DNA from: Diphasiastrum complanatum
Lineage: Eukaryota > Streptophyta > Lycopodiopsida > Lycopodiales > Lycopodiaceae
Direction of reading: 5' to 3'
Length of the DNA stretch: 64,000 nucleotides
Assembly (NCBI GenBank): GCA_029204225.1
Contig: MU831988.1
Location: forward strand, 29,005-93,004
The notes beneath the pieces were generated by a model that had not been told where the DNA came from, did no database searches, and was given only the letters and a program-made list of their open reading frames with translations. Each line of letters begins with the position of its first letter. Position 1 is the stretch's first letter. This document shows, one piece after another, positions 1-11,879 of this stretch. Made by a program: the position numbers and the translations under genes.

Positions 1-440
1 ATGGAGGATTCAAAAAAAAAAAGAGGAAAAAGGATTTGGAACTTGGGCGTTGGAAATAATCTGCCCAATTTTTTTTTTTTTCGGCCGTCAAATTTAACGG
101 AAGTACTCTTGCTAACTATCTGCTAAAGCTCCACCAAGGAAAATGCTCTGATGGGAGTTGGTCCTCCTCCAAACTGTGTTGAATGTTGCTGAAGCAAAGA
201 GATGAAAGCCCTCAACAAAGAGAGAAAAATCAGCAAGGAAAATGGGCACCCAATCAAAAAACAAGATCTGACATTCAGCAATCAGAAAAGTGCTCTGATA
301 CCAAGTTATGATCAAAATCTTAGGTGTTGAATCAATGAAGCATAAAATACAGCAATAGACTAAAGCCCTACAAACAATAGACAAGACAATAGGTTCTCCC
401 ATGAAGAGCCCAAGCAATACCAATCAATAATTTGAAAAAT
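1..440 (-). mobile_element. LTR retrotransposon 5'-end remnant (leader, PBS, LTR piece)
   Basis: On the minus strand there is a tRNA-Met-type primer binding site at 292-303 (plus-strand gctctgatacca). Positions 1-291 would be the untranslated leader and about 304-440 the inner part of the 5' LTR. No gag can be followed in the leader, and the gypsy fragment begins near 440. The PBS matches those of the better-preserved copia elements in this window, so a copia origin is likely. LTR ends cannot be fixed. Confidence 0.45.
292..303 (-). promoter_or_regulatory. Primer binding site (initiator tRNA-Met type)
   Basis: The minus strand reads TGGTATCAGAGC, complementary to the 3' end of plant initiator tRNA-Met. 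The same string sits beside the LTRs at 17957, 22154 and 55435. It would prime minus-strand DNA synthesis of the remnant around it. Confidence 0.55.
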
Positions 441-1690
441 GAGTGTACAAATGCCCCTATAAATATGATTTAGAATCTGCTCATCCGTAAGTTCTACATT
501 GTCATCATAAGTCAAGGCATGACTCACAGGTATGAGGTCATCTTCAATCGGATCTAGTATAGGTTCCGTTGATATCCAAGCTACATTCAACACATTGAAT
601 GGAAAAGTGATCGGTGTATCCAAGGTTCGATCCAATAATTAAATCTCGCTCAAATCTGACTGATTATCTTGTTGACACATATATCCTACTGTACAATCAA
701 TCATTGCAAGAGCTTCATTTCAGTTGACAGTATCCATTTGAGAATCATAATGAGCTCCCAAATTTTTCTCTAGTCGGTCACAAGTATGATTCGTTGTTAA
801 TGAATAATCATCCTCTTTTTGAACCATGGGTTTGATAGTCCAAGTTATAAGATCAACTTTGACTGCACGTTCACGATTTTCAAAAGTGATTTTCCCGATA
901 CCCCTTGTGCAACTCGTAACCATGGATGTCCCAATAGGACTCGATAGACATTTGGTGCTTCTGATAAGTCCATTACTACGAAAGTAATGACAAACTGTAT
1001 TCCCGCAATTCTGACAAATATATCTTCAACCATTCCAGACGGATGAACTATCATTTGATCAGCTAGCGTAATGGCAAAAGTAGCAGGCTTGATCTTTGTA
1101 AGGCCCCATTTTGCACATAGCTTTGTAGAAATCAGGTTAACTCCTGAACTGCCATCTATCATAGTTGCTTCCTTAGAAAATTTTCTATGCTATATCGGCA
1201 GGGTGATATTTTTTTGTTCACTTTCCCAAGCAGCTCCGACATGGAGTACTTCATTAGATTCTTCAAATCCAGCACAAAAAAGTGGCTCTTGATGGACTTA
1301 TGGTTTTACTTGAGCTAATTTTTGCGCTAAGACTTCTTTTGCTTTTGGCACCAACTTCAGAAACTCTTCCAATGAGATATTAATCGTACTAGATAAAATA
1401 TTCATGAGCAGTTTTGTTTGTGGCACTTCTGGTTCAGTCATTTTGAAAGGTTCTTCATGATGATGTAATTGATCATTCATATTTGTACATGAATTTCTTG
1501 GTGGCTACAATGGTGAAGGACGAACTTCGGTTGTTGCTTTAACATATTCAAGCTCCTCCTCTTCTTGCAGATGTTTAATCCACTACCTCATATTTTGATA
1601 TCTTCATTTTTCTGCATGAAGATTTGGATAGACTCTAGATGCTGTTGGTATATCAGTTAATGGTATAGAATCAGCAGGTACTGGATTCGC
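440..1690 (-). pseudogene. Ty3/gypsy gag-protease fragment, copy 1
   Basis: This is a decayed gag-pol piece on the minus strand, read in several frames. Gag C-terminus lies at about 1298-1480. The aspartyl protease core lies at about 845-1162 and starts IDGSSGVNLIS, with the second hallmark VLLGHPWLRVAQ. A post-protease linker (ITFENRERAVKVD, then TPITFPFNVLNVAWIS) runs to about 440. The same order and motifs occur at 1740-3415 and 59640-62100, which identifies the family. Frameshifts separate the blocks and no RT follows. The D-G-x-S-G protease motif replaces the usual D-S/T-G-A, as in Tat-like gypsy elements. Confidence 0.7.
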
Positions 1691-1739
1691 TTTTGGTTAG
1701 GGCCAACTAACAACTAAGTGGCTTATGTAAATTTAGTTG

Positions 1740-3415
1740 CGGCAGAACAAGAAGTACCATCAACACCTCAACCTGAGTAGCAGCAACGGTATGGGCCAGA
1801 CGAGATACTTGTGTATCCAGCCATTAACGAATATTATGTGACCTATAATGTCCTTACAAGGTACAAGACACATCCTTTTGCCGAAAATGCGGATATGGAC
1901 ACTGCTACAAGAATTGTTCGTTAAGACTTGGAATGAGTGCACCTTCGAATCTAATCACAATACACCTTACAACAGTTCCAAGAGGGATGCTACTAGAAAA
2001 ACAACATTCCATGTCCCAATGCTAGCCATCACGTGAGCACAAAAGCGGAAGGAAGTGGCTCCCTCAACACCCCCATTAGTATCCGATGATCAACCCTCAG
2101 TTGCAGGACGTTATCCAAATGTGTGGGAAGAAGGAAGACAATATCACAAGATACGCCACTGGGTGTAGAAAGCTCAAGAGGAGGAAAAAGCACAAGCAAA
2201 AGACATACTTGCAGAACCTCCTGTCGATGAAAAACCAATACCACAAATGGGATCACCATTGCGAACTGATCAAAACGATCAGTTGCATCATCATGAACCA
2301 CCTTTTCACATGGTGGAGCTCGAGGATCCACATACTGAGATACTCACAAGTTTGCTAGCAAGCTCCCTTGGAGAGTTGCTGCGAATTGTGCCGCAAGCCA
2401 AGAGTCTCCTAGATGAATGGGCCAAAGCAGAAGTAGAACCAGTAACATAAGAGACCATATATTGTGTGGGCTACAAAGAAATGAGCAACATCCTCCACAT
2501 CGGGACAACGTGGGAAAGTGAAGAACACAATATCACCCTCCCTGTCAATCAAGCACAAGAGATTCGAGGACGAGGTAGTAGTGGTAGACGGAGGATCAGG
2601 TGTAAATCTGATCTCTACTACCTTGTACCAGAAATGAGATTTGCAAGGATTGAAGCCAGCGAAATTTGCCATCAAACTAGCAGATCAAGCCTGTGTGACA
2701 CCAAAAGGTCTAGTTAATGACATGCTTGTAAAAATAGTGGGAATGCAGTTTGTGATCACTTTTGTGGTGATGGACATGCTAGAGTCCCCTTCTGCCTACC
2801 ACATTTTGCTAGGAAGACCGTGGTTGAGGATCGCGCAAGTGGTCCACAACTGGAGGATCGGAAAACTCACCTTCAAAAATAGAGAACAAGCTATAAAGGT
2901 TGATCCAACCACATGGGCGGTGAAACCAATTACACCAAAAGCTGATGACGGATCGTCCACCATTGATCATACAATTGATCGCCCAAGGCAAGCTAGGGGA
3001 GGTAATTACGACTCTGAAACGGATAATATGAGATGGACAGACGCATTGGCAATTGTTGACTATATGGCTGGGCATGCTTGTCAACTAGATTCAGATCCAG
3101 AACCCAGCACATCTTCACCCAAGTGCTATACATTGGACACACCAATCACTTTCGGGGTGAACATGATCAATGTAGCATGGCTGTCAACGAAAGCTATTGA
3201 GAACCCTGTGGAAGATGATTTAGTCCCTTGGAAACATGCTTTTAACTACAACAAGGAGGCTGAGCTGATAGATGAGTAGGTCCTGCAACATATGGACCTA
3301 GATCGTTATAGAATTAAGAAAGTACCAGCTCAGACACCACAAAAATCCACAATGGCTAAAGTTTCCAAGATAGATCCACCCAAGGCACTTTCCAACAAGA
3401 ATCCACTATGACTAA
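1740..3415 (+). pseudogene. Ty3/gypsy gag-protease fragment, copy 2
   Basis: The plus strand carries, in order, a gag zinc knuckle (CRKCGYGHCYKNC, 1879-1917, one residue shorter than the usual CX2CX4HX4C), the gag C-terminus (about 2247-2450), the aspartyl protease (about 2590-2860; VVVDGGSGVNLIS and ILLGRPWLRIAQVV) and a long linker open from 2641 to 3279. The frame changes near 2640 and a stop ends the linker at 3279. RT is missing. The fragment lies head to head with copy 1, so a transcript through both could fold back on itself. Product if intact: the capsid/protease part of a retrotransposon polyprotein. Confidence 0.75.
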
Positions 3416-3429
3416 GGCTTCGATCCAAT

Positions 3430-4870
3430 TTACTACATCAGTTTGCGAATTGTCTTGTATGAAAATTCTCCTCCAACGACATCCATCTTGTTATTCATCA
3501 TCAGAGTAGTTGATTGTGGCAGAGCTGGTGACCATGGCTCGTTGGTCAGCTGGTTTTGTAATCTAGATATCAAAATCGATCTTCATTGTAGAATTGCAGT
3601 TCTGCAGGATGATACAGTTCTGTCTCTATTTGTGAAGCGCTTCTGATGTTCTGAGCCATGATCTTCCCAATAGGGCACTATAGAATTGGAAATTTGTGCA
3701 AGACCAAGACTACAAAATCTAGCACTAATCAAATTCTTGCTACCTTGGTATGTACTTCATTGGCTATGCCTAATGGTTTCACACTCGATTGCTTAGATAA
3801 TCGGATCATAAAAGAGGCACTCACGCATGGTATAACTTGGAGGAGGTGATGTTTACTCCCAATTCTCCATCAACTATTGTTGATTCTCATGGAAGCATGA
3901 TTGGGATCATTACATATTTTGCATCATTTTTTCATGCTACTCCTACTTGGTGGACAGGTTGCAATCCTTCAGCTCCTTCATCCAAGACTAGGGTGGTGGG
4001 GTGCAGGTTGGTTCTACCACTGCTTGGTCCATTCATGTATGCCCTCAATCCTTCCCAAAGGGTTAGATGCGTTTTGAGGAAGGTGACCAATGGTATTCGA
4101 ACATCTCCTCTCAATAGATTGACCAAGACAACTGTATGGTCCTTTTCCATCTACTTGCTCTAGAAAGGGATATCCATACCAGAATGCTCATGTGCATTTT
4201 GTTCGATCTCACAGATGAATTGTAGTAACTTTGAATTCACTAGGGAGTGGGAGGAAGCTTTTAGTCGTTGATGCTTTGGGCTGCCTCTCTAGTTTGATAT
4301 AGGGCTTGGGCTTCTCTTACCCATTCCTTCATGCGTCTGAAGTTTTCTTGTTTAATTGTATAATTGGGATATTCGCCAATGTATAAAGAACGTGAGGAGC
4401 CACTAACAGATTCTCTAGTAGCAACTTTGGCTAGTTCTTTTTCTAGTCATTTCTACACTCTAGTTTTGATGAATACAGACATCGTAGATGCCTTGGGTTT
4501 TCCTACCACACTCATCAAGTGCAACCAGGTGGAAATCTCTTCTTGTTTCTCCTTCCTCATTGGACACATTAGATATGGGTGTCTCATACCGACAATCACA
4601 ACGAAGTGGCATGAAATTTCCTTGCGGCTTGTTAGGGCACTCAACCTATTCTATGATTCTCTCCACATCCATAACATTTAATGGGAGCCTTGAATCCAGT
4701 ATGACGAAGTTGGTTTGCATAGATTGGTATCAATTCTCCATTTGTTCCATCTATAAAGTGTACTAGGACAAATTCAGGTGCTTCTTCCTTGGGATAGTAG
4801 GGTTTTTCGGTCACCTTGACGATGTTGAGAAGCTGGTTGTTATTCTCTTCATATGGAAAAGATGCTCAAA
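3430..4870 (-). pseudogene. Degenerate Ty3/gypsy gag-protease fragment, copy 3
   Basis: The minus strand has two protease landmarks in broken frames: VDGELGVNITSSKLY near 3840-3880 and ALLGRSWLRTSEALHK near 3640-3690. Both align with the DGGSGVNLIS and LLGRPWLRIAQ motifs of the other gypsy copies here. Stops are frequent between them. Upstream (3930-4150 and 4450-4860) are short open stretches in the position expected for gag, but I cannot align them with confidence. This is an older, more diverged copy than the two to its left. Confidence 0.45.
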
Positions 4871-5229
4871 AATGGTGTCACATGCTCTTATATAGACATT
4901 CCTAGGGTTAGGGTTTTTTGCTCACCCAAAACCACGTGCCATAAGAACTTGACTTTACAGAGGTTTAAAAACCAAATTGTATTTTTAACTACTTGGGTCC
5001 CTTTTCACTTTGAGGCCATCTGAGAGTGAATCTAGCTCTAATCCTCATGCCATAGACTTGCGAGTACAATGCACCTTCTATGGGTGTCTAATATTACATT
5101 TAAAGTAGATTTCAAACTTTTGCCAACTCGGCCCTTCTTTTATTCCTCTAGTTGTAAAATATGGTTGTAATGAGCTTATTATAGTTGGAATCGGGTAGAA
5201 GAATCTTCACCGAAATCTTATAACATTTC
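4871..5229. other. Unassigned intergenic DNA
   Basis: No coding frame, repeat or RNA motif is recognised. The stretch is AT-rich and joins the gypsy remnant to a degenerate tandem repeat. Confidence 0.4.
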
Positions 5230-5720
5230 ACAAGGACAAAAGGCACACTTTGTAGGGCCAAAGTCCCAGTTTTTAATGGCCTACTCTACACTATTAGAGG
5301 CACCTTAAAAGGACAAAGTCACATTTTGTAGAGACAAACTCAGATATTTTAAAGGCCTGTCTTTCATTTTTAGAGGCAGCACAAGAGGTAGTCTTATGTT
5401 TTCAATGACAAAATAGCACTTTGTAGAGGTGGCATGTTTTACACTTTTAGAGGTAGCCTTATGATTTCAAGGCTAAAGTCACACTTTTAGGAGAGAAAGT
5501 AGCATTTTTTTAAGGCCTACCCTACATGCTTTAGAGGAACCCTTAAGTACACAAGGACATAACTCATGATTATAGAAAAAAAAGTTACCTTTTGATAGTG
5601 CCTATCCTTCAGTTTTTATAAAGGCAACCTTGCAAGCACAAAATAGCACTTGGTAGGGTCAAAGTCGCATATTTTTGTTTTCCATTTACTCAGGCCACTT
5701 TTAACTTTTTTGTAAAGACG
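5230..5720. repeat. Degenerate tandem repeat, unit about 100-110 bp
   Basis: The phrases 'aaagtcacac/attttgtagag', 'tttttagaggca' and 'aaggcctac' recur at intervals of roughly 100 bp. Each unit is heavily diverged, with indels. No open frame passes through it. It is probably an old minisatellite; the unit boundary is approximate. Confidence 0.4.
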
Positions 5721-6660
5721 AAGCAAAAAAGTCACACTTTTTTTGTCTGGGCCTCTAACATTTTCAACCTTAGTTTGAAAGAACATACTTTGACGATTGT
5801 GGTTATGTCACTAGACTTTGATAAAGGTTTCAAACTCTATGATTTTTGACAAGCTCAACAATGAGGTTCTTGCAAAATCTTAGACATTCCAACATATTTT
5901 TACAAAACTTGAATTACACTAGTAGTAGTAATAACATCATGACATTATAAGGGCCAAGTTATGGGCCACTTTATTTAAATGACTATAGTAGTCCATTTGG
6001 GTGAACTGAGATCTCATTACATAGGCTATATAGGCCTATTACATTTAAATAGTTTTAAAAAGAATTCACATCGATAATTATTCAGAGAATTACGATATTG
6101 CCCAATTTTTGCACACTAAGAAATCAAAAACATATTGCTTGATTCACTTTTATAAATTTAAAATGTACTCAAAACTAGATACAAAGAATTGAAAAATCAC
6201 TCTATTTCTAAGTGCTTCATCAGATCAAAAGGTTGGACTGAGGATGTTGATTCTCAAGACAAAGTTTAAAGTGTAAAGAAGAACTTCCCTAAATTTCACC
6301 TCTAAGGATAAAAGTGGTTCAAAGGGGAAAAAATGTTACATCCATGTGCACTTACCAAGAATCTGAAATAATAGTATACATGGGCATTAGGCCTTTAATT
6401 GTCAACATTTAAAGTAGTTACACCTCAAAATTCCATTAAAGGCTCGATTTGTGATCACTAATAATGAGAAGGCACCACAAGAATTGCCACAATTTCTAAC
6501 GTGATTTCCAACGTGAAATCGCGTTCGAATTTGTTTTTGAATCAAAGCGAGCGTCAAAAAATGCGTCGCTATAAGGTCGTCGAAATCCGTCGCATTTAAA
6601 ATCCGTTGGAATTCGATGCCAAGCCCAAAACCGGCAATCGGCCGATAAAAACGAACCGGA
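5721..6660. other. Unassigned intergenic DNA
   Basis: AT-rich sequence with no recognisable gene. Short open frames near 6400-6660 on the minus strand are continuous with the palindrome cluster to the right and show no domain. Confidence 0.4.
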
Positions 6661-6666
6661 GAACAT

Positions 6667-6897
6667 GCCACGTGGACGTCGGATTCTGACGGCCCGGCCA
6701 CGTGGACGTTGGAATCCAACGTCCATGTGGAAAAAAAAACGAATTTTTTTTTTCTTTTATGCCACGTGGACATCGGAATTCGACGTCCACGTGGCGGGGC
6801 CGTCGTAATCCTACGTCCACGTGGAAAAATAAAACTTAAAAAAAAATCACTTTTTTTTTCCTGCTACGTGGACTTAGGAATCCGACGTCCACATGGC
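6667..6897. repeat. Cluster of G-box palindromes (inverted-repeat element)
   Basis: Three near-perfect palindromes of about 33-35 bp lie at 6698-6730, 6761-6795 and 6864-6896, each bounded by CCACGTGG-like arms, and half-units lie at 6667 and 6791-6824. The arms contain CACGTG, the core G-box bound by plant bZIP/bHLH factors. Positions 6667-6730 are also inversely repeated at 6761-6824, giving a larger hairpin with an A/T loop. Spacers are A- and T-runs. A MITE or hairpin minisatellite is the likeliest reading. Confidence 0.7.
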
Positions 6898-6989
6898 AAA
6901 AAAAAAATCGTGGCAAAAACCAAACATACTCCAATCGACAGGAATTTGAAGTGCATACGAAAAATAAATGATTACAAAAAATGACATAG

Positions 6990-8460
6990 ATGAAACGAAC
7001 TGAAAATAGATAAAGCCATACCTATTTCTGCGTGCATATGCATTTAGCCAAAAAGCGAAGAAGTGCTAGTCATGAATGTTTCAATTGATTCTACTATGTT
7101 TGTCACTTTGCTTCTGTCCTTTACTAGGACAGAATTGCTCTCACCTAGAACAGCCATGAGGGCTCTCCCATTGACAATAAATCAGTGAGTTCTCAATGGT
7201 CATTGATAGATCAGCTTTAGACAACAGTTGCAAGCTCTCTTTTCATGGTCGTGAAGGCTCAGTTAGCTGAGTCTCTGATTTGACAACTAGCTTAGTGATG
7301 GCTTTCCTTCATATCTAATACTCATAAACATAGTGAAGGCTTGCAAAGTAGTAGCAGAGATGGTCAGATGTATTATTGAGGTAGCAATGTTAATAATCAC
7401 ATCTCTCAACTCTCTTTTGGAAATCAGCAATAATCCTTCAGTATTTTGGAAGTCAATGTTCAATTCCTCAACGACTATAATGTGATTGAATGGCTAGATG
7501 GCTCGCTCATCTAGCAACGATGGTAGGCCAGCTCTCCAAATATCTTGCAAGGAAAACTAGGTTCTAACTCACAGAGCAAAGATAATTAAGCACCCCATAG
7601 CCAAGATATCTCAAGCTTCCAACAGAGATAGTGAGTCAATGGCACTCTTCAAATTTCATTTTGAGTTCTGATTTTCAACAGAAATGCCATCATACCGAGC
7701 ACCCTTCACTAGCTTTCTCTAGCTGATATCTCATTTTACATGTATCAGGCAATGATGGATTACCCTTTATGGCTCGATAGGGAGTAGCAACAAGATAGCC
7801 ATACTGGATCAATCAGAACTTTCAAAAATGAAATGTTGAAGTCATTCTCTCCCAAAAATCTTAGACTGAGAGCTCTTGAGGTTTGAATGAAGATCATAAC
7901 TAGCTCCATCATCAAAGATGTAGAGCTACCACTTTTTACTCCCTCTACTCCTCAACATCCACACACACTGCCTTGAGGGTGAAGCTATTGTTATTGTTTG
8001 AGTGGTTTGGCTCCACTATTACCCCTTTCGGCTTTTTAAACAAGATTTACATGTGCTATTCCATATATGAACCATTTGATTAAGCTACACTTTCAGGACT
8101 CGAACCCTTGAATAAAAACAACTAGAGCTTATAAGTGCGGAATGAACAAAGTAAACTAATAAGAGCATGAATTATTAAATTTGACATGTGGAATCAAAGT
8201 ACACAAAAACATTAGGTATTGGATAATGGTCTTTCTAGTGTCTTTGAAAAGTCATTTGAGAAGTGGCAACGAGCCCATAAGAGTGAGAATTAAGTTCTCT
8301 AAAATCACTTGACCCTTAAAGTCGCTAGATGTACCATTTTCCCATGTAAAGGTTGAGCAAATTCTTAAAATCTTATCCAAAATAAACATTACATGTGCAA
8401 TGCAAATATTTACAACATCATCAAATTTTATTTATAGATTATATAAATTGGTAAAAACAA
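6990..8460. other. Unassigned DNA with a weak coding-like trace
   Basis: No gene can be called. On the minus strand about 7250-7510 can be read without stops, but it has no usable start and no domain I recognise. The rest is broken in all frames. It may be an old transposon body between the palindrome cluster and the CACTA fragment. Confidence 0.3.
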
Positions 8461-8505
8461 TTTAAGACATTCAATTTGATGTCTTATTTGTTTTCCCATG
8501 TCTGA

Positions 8506-9220
8506 AGGAATACGAATCGTCATCTAGTTCTAGTGATGATCACATACATTCTGTATCCACCACAAGATTGGGATACAATGGGCCACATATGGATCAAGTA
8601 TCTCGTCGTGAACGGATGGGATTACGAGCCATGATGAGAATAGATGAACAACAACGTCACAAGACAAATCGGTCTCGACCTAGCTCTTCTTCTTCCTCAA
8701 AATCAAGTTCAAGTGATGAACATGATTGTTCTATGCAAGATGAAGTTGAAATTATGAACAACTTGATAAATGATGTCTATGAGCATCATGACAATATGAA
8801 AGAACCCACTGAACACGGTACTGAATCTTTTGTGACTGATGAGGAAAGGAAATTGAGAGAAGAATCACATACACCATTATACCCTGGAGCAAAGACACCC
8901 CATTTGTCTGCTGCGTTACTTCTATTGAATCTCCAAGCAAAATATAAATGGAGTGATACAAGTGTTACATCTTTATTTGGGTAAAGAAGATTGAATTATT
9001 TTGTATTTAACTAAGTGTGTACTTATGTAAGTTAAAAGTTTTAGTTGAATAAGCAATTGTGTTTCATGTTATGAAAATTCATTTGGTTATATGCAGGGTA
9101 TTGTGCAAACTACTCCCAGAAGGAAATAGCATGCTACAGATGAGAGCCGAGGCACACAGGATGTTGAATGCAATGGGAGTGGACTATACACAACATCATG
9201 CTTGGACCACCTATTTATAG
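8506..9220 (+). pseudogene. CACTA (En/Spm) transposase, 5' fragment with one intron
   Basis: Exon 1 (about 8506-8980) encodes a serine-rich acidic N-terminus and then TPLYPGAKTPHLSAALLLL and KWSDTSVTSLFG. A GT-AG intron (8981-9096) follows. Exon 2 (9097-9220) continues in frame with VLCKLLPEGNSMLQMRAEAH and ends after MGVDYTQHHAW at a stop. This order (P-L-Y-x-G, W-S-x-x-S, L-P-x-G-N, G-x-x-Y-x-x-x-H-A) is the known N-terminal signature of plant CACTA transposases, just upstream of a zinc-binding block. Everything downstream, including the catalytic core, is missing, so the fragment cannot move DNA. The start is uncertain: the frame is open leftwards to about 8506 and may begin at an acceptor there. 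Confidence 0.75.
8981..9096 (+). other. Intron of the CACTA transposase fragment
   Basis: The intron is bounded by gg|GTAAAG and ATATGCAG|gg, with a T-rich interior. Removing it joins ...SLFG to VLCKLLPEG in frame, matching uninterrupted CACTA transposases. Confidence 0.65.
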
Positions 9221-9435
9221 AATTGCTATTGATAACTCCAAACATGCATACACTGTCTCATACCTTGTCTAAACTCCATTTAGTGTGTTCTGGGCCTCAC
9301 AAGAATATTAGTTAGTTTTGGGTCACATCTAGTATGACGTGGCATAACTAACAAGTTGATTTATTGGAGTACCATGTATCCAAGACTAGGAATATACTGA
9401 ATCCTACTTACTAGCCATGGACATAACACCTAGAA
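9221..9435. other. Unassigned spacer
   Basis: No gene or repeat is recognised between the broken CACTA fragment and the copia gag-protease piece on the opposite strand. Confidence 0.4.
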
Positions 9436-9779
9436 TCACTGCTCTATTATTGTCGAGTCTTTGAAGTCGATCAAGATCTTCTTGTTGCAGTTGATGTGTG
9501 ATGTTGCTCCTGAATCAATGACTACATCGTAGTCTTGTTCAGTGTAGTTCGTTGAAGCTTCATCAAGTATTGTGAAGGCTTCATCACCTCTATCAGCATC
9601 CTTGGATGACTCTGCAACATTTGCTTTCTTAGCCTTGTTCTTTCTTTTTGGGTTGCATCTGCAATCGTATGTAGAGTGCCCCTTCTTCTTGCAGTGCATG
9701 CAAGGTATTGCTGGATTGAACTAGCATTTGTTGGCTATATATCCTGGTTTGTGATAGTGATCATAGAAATTTCACTGTG
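9436..9779 (-). pseudogene. Copia element E, gag-protease fragment
   Basis: The minus strand carries a zinc knuckle (CMHCKKKGHSTYDC) preceded by a second, damaged knuckle (HKPGYIANKC). After a Lys-rich linker comes the aspartyl protease start (VVIDSGATSHI). The frame is interrupted upstream at 9780 by the LTR of copia A, which appears to have inserted between or beside the knuckles. Integrase and RT are absent downstream. Double zinc knuckles are uncommon in copia gag, so this element belongs to a different lineage from the young copia. Confidence 0.7.
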
Positions 9780-10230
9780 TGGAGTTTACAAGATAGCTAA
9801 GCAGAGAATTACAAGAGTAGCTAAAGCTAATCAACTAATCAGTTACTCTCCGTTGTTGCTACCCGTTTCAGCTGGGCATGAAGTTTAAGACTCCAAATTT
9901 ACTGAGCTGTCAGTTGGCAAAGTGAAAGATTCCCTTTTGTTTCTTTCGTTTCCTTTTGTTTCTTTTGTTTCTTTTTGTTTTGCATCGCTTTGTGGTTTTT
10001 GTGGTCTTGGAGGCATGTTTGTTTTTTGTGAATGGTTCGCGAATTGTTTGTCCTTCGTTTGTCCTGGAAGCACGTTGACTTTCACAAACTGTTTGATCTT
10101 CGCGAATCATCTGACCTTTGAGTCAAAGCTCGTTGACTTTTGCGTCGTGGCAAAGTTGCAGGAGTTCACCATCAAAATTGAGGGAAGGAAGGAGGGCAAT
10201 TAGGATGATTAGGAGTAAGATTAAACTCCA
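9780..10230 (-). repeat. 3' LTR of copia element A
   Basis: The 451-bp segment begins TGGAGTTTA and ends TAAACTCCA, so it has TG...CA termini and a 9-bp terminal inverted repeat. A purine-rich tract on the minus strand (CTTAAGGGGGAGGT, 10231-10244) lies immediately inside, where the polypurine tract must be. The LTR contains a run of GAAAC-type pentamers (about 9928-9985). The 5 bp outside it are ctgtg; the matching copy at the far end of A is not found because that end is truncated. Confidence 0.7.
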
Positions 10231-10249
10231 ACCTCCCCCTTAAGCTTAC

Positions 10250-11720
10250 TGCTATGAATCTGAACTACAATTGAGATTTATCATATCTGCTAAGATAGAA
10301 TGTTTATCTCTAGACAATGGCTTTGTCAAAATATCAGCCAACATACTGTTTGTATGATAGTAACTAAGTACAATATCTTGGTTCTAAACTTTCTCTCTAA
10401 GAAAATGAAATTGAACTTCTATATGCTTAGTTCTATTATGAATATGTGGGTTCAGAGATAGAGCTATACAGCTCTGATTGTCGCACTGGAGTATTGTTGG
10501 ATCGATTTGTGGTTATTGCAGATCCTTCTTAGCCAAATTATCTCCTTCACTGCTGATGTAGCTACAACATATTCAGACTCTGTGGAGGGCAACGAAATGC
10601 ATTTTTGCTTTCTACTGTTCTATGAAATGGGTCCTCCTACAAGGAAACAAATATATTTTGATGTGGATTTTGTGGTATCCACGTCTCCTGTCCAATATGT
10701 GATTAAAGTAAGTGCAGCTTCTATATTACCATTGTATCTCAAAGCATTGTGCTTCGAAGCTTGAATGTACCTCAGTACTCTTTGTAGAGCTTTCTAGTGG
10801 TTTAAACCTGGATTGGACATGTATTGAGATACTGTATGCAAGCTCAAGTTGTGTGCAGATCATAGAATACATTATAGATCCTATGACGACGGATTGATAA
10901 GGATACCTACACATTTCTTGCTGATTTGCTTGAGTTCTGGGGCACATGTCTTTGGACAACTTAGATCCTGGATCCATAGGTGTCTCTATGGGCTTGCAGT
11001 CCTCCATGCCATATCTGTGAAGTACATTGATTAGATAGGACTCTTGGCTTATAGTAATCCTTCTACTTGTCCGATCTCTATGAATCTCCATACCGAGTAG
11101 GTAATGGATTGGCCCTAAATTAGTCACCTTGAATTCTGATGAAAGTAGAGATTTGGTTTTCTGTAATAACTGATTTGAGTTGTTGATAATTAAATAATCA
11201 TCAACATATAATGCTATCATAACATAGCTTGACCCTTTACGTTTGAGATACACATTAGAGTCTGCAAAGCAAGAAGTGAAGTTATGCTACAACAAGAAGT
11301 GATTTATTCTATCATACCAGGCCCTAGGAGCTTGCTTGAGGCCATATAGTGCCTTGTGCAATTTACATACCAAATGATCTTTTCCTTGAAGGATATGTAA
11401 CCTTCTGGTTGATAAATGAATATGTCTTCTGGTATGTATCCATGAAGGAATGTTGTTTGGACATCCATCTAGTGAATGTCCAGATTCTCTGCAGTAGCTA
11501 TAGTGTGAATAGATATGCTTTACCATTGGACTAAAGGTGTCAGTGTAATCTATTCCATAAACTTGCTCAAATCCTTAAAGCACTAATCGAGCTTTCCATT
11601 TGGATATTGATCCATCTGGCTTAAGCTTTAGCCTGAAGATCCATTTAGAGTCAATAGGCTTTATACCTATAGGAGGATTGACAAGGCTCTAGGTCTTGTT
11701 CTTCATCTCAAGGAATGGTA
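10250..11720 (-). pseudogene. Copia A reverse transcriptase and RNase H
   Basis: The RT active-site motif is preserved as ALYVDDYLII near 11200, followed by LGPIHYLLGMEIHRD. Upstream, KALYGLKQAPRAWYDRINHF lies near 11290-11380. RNase H runs left from about 10960 to 10250, ending in a block matching the R-T-K-H-I-E-x-Q-F-H-F-L-R-E copia RNase H terminus near 10390-10445. Stops and frameshifts occur throughout. It corresponds to the copying enzyme of a copia polyprotein but is not functional. Confidence 0.75.
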
Positions 11721-11879
11721 CTCAACATCCATGGTAGCTTTCCATTCATCTCCATTGGGAATTGACAATGCGCCTGCAACAGTGGCAGGTTTATCATGAT
11801 TGATGAACACCTGAGGGACAAAACGATCAGGTTGTTGTCATTGTCTTGCAGACCTTCTAACTGCAGGTGCTTGAGTGGA

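Noticed and set aside
3443-3849. Short plus-strand frames at 3443-3646 and 3658-3849
   Set aside because: They are antisense to the degenerate gypsy protease motifs and have no domain.
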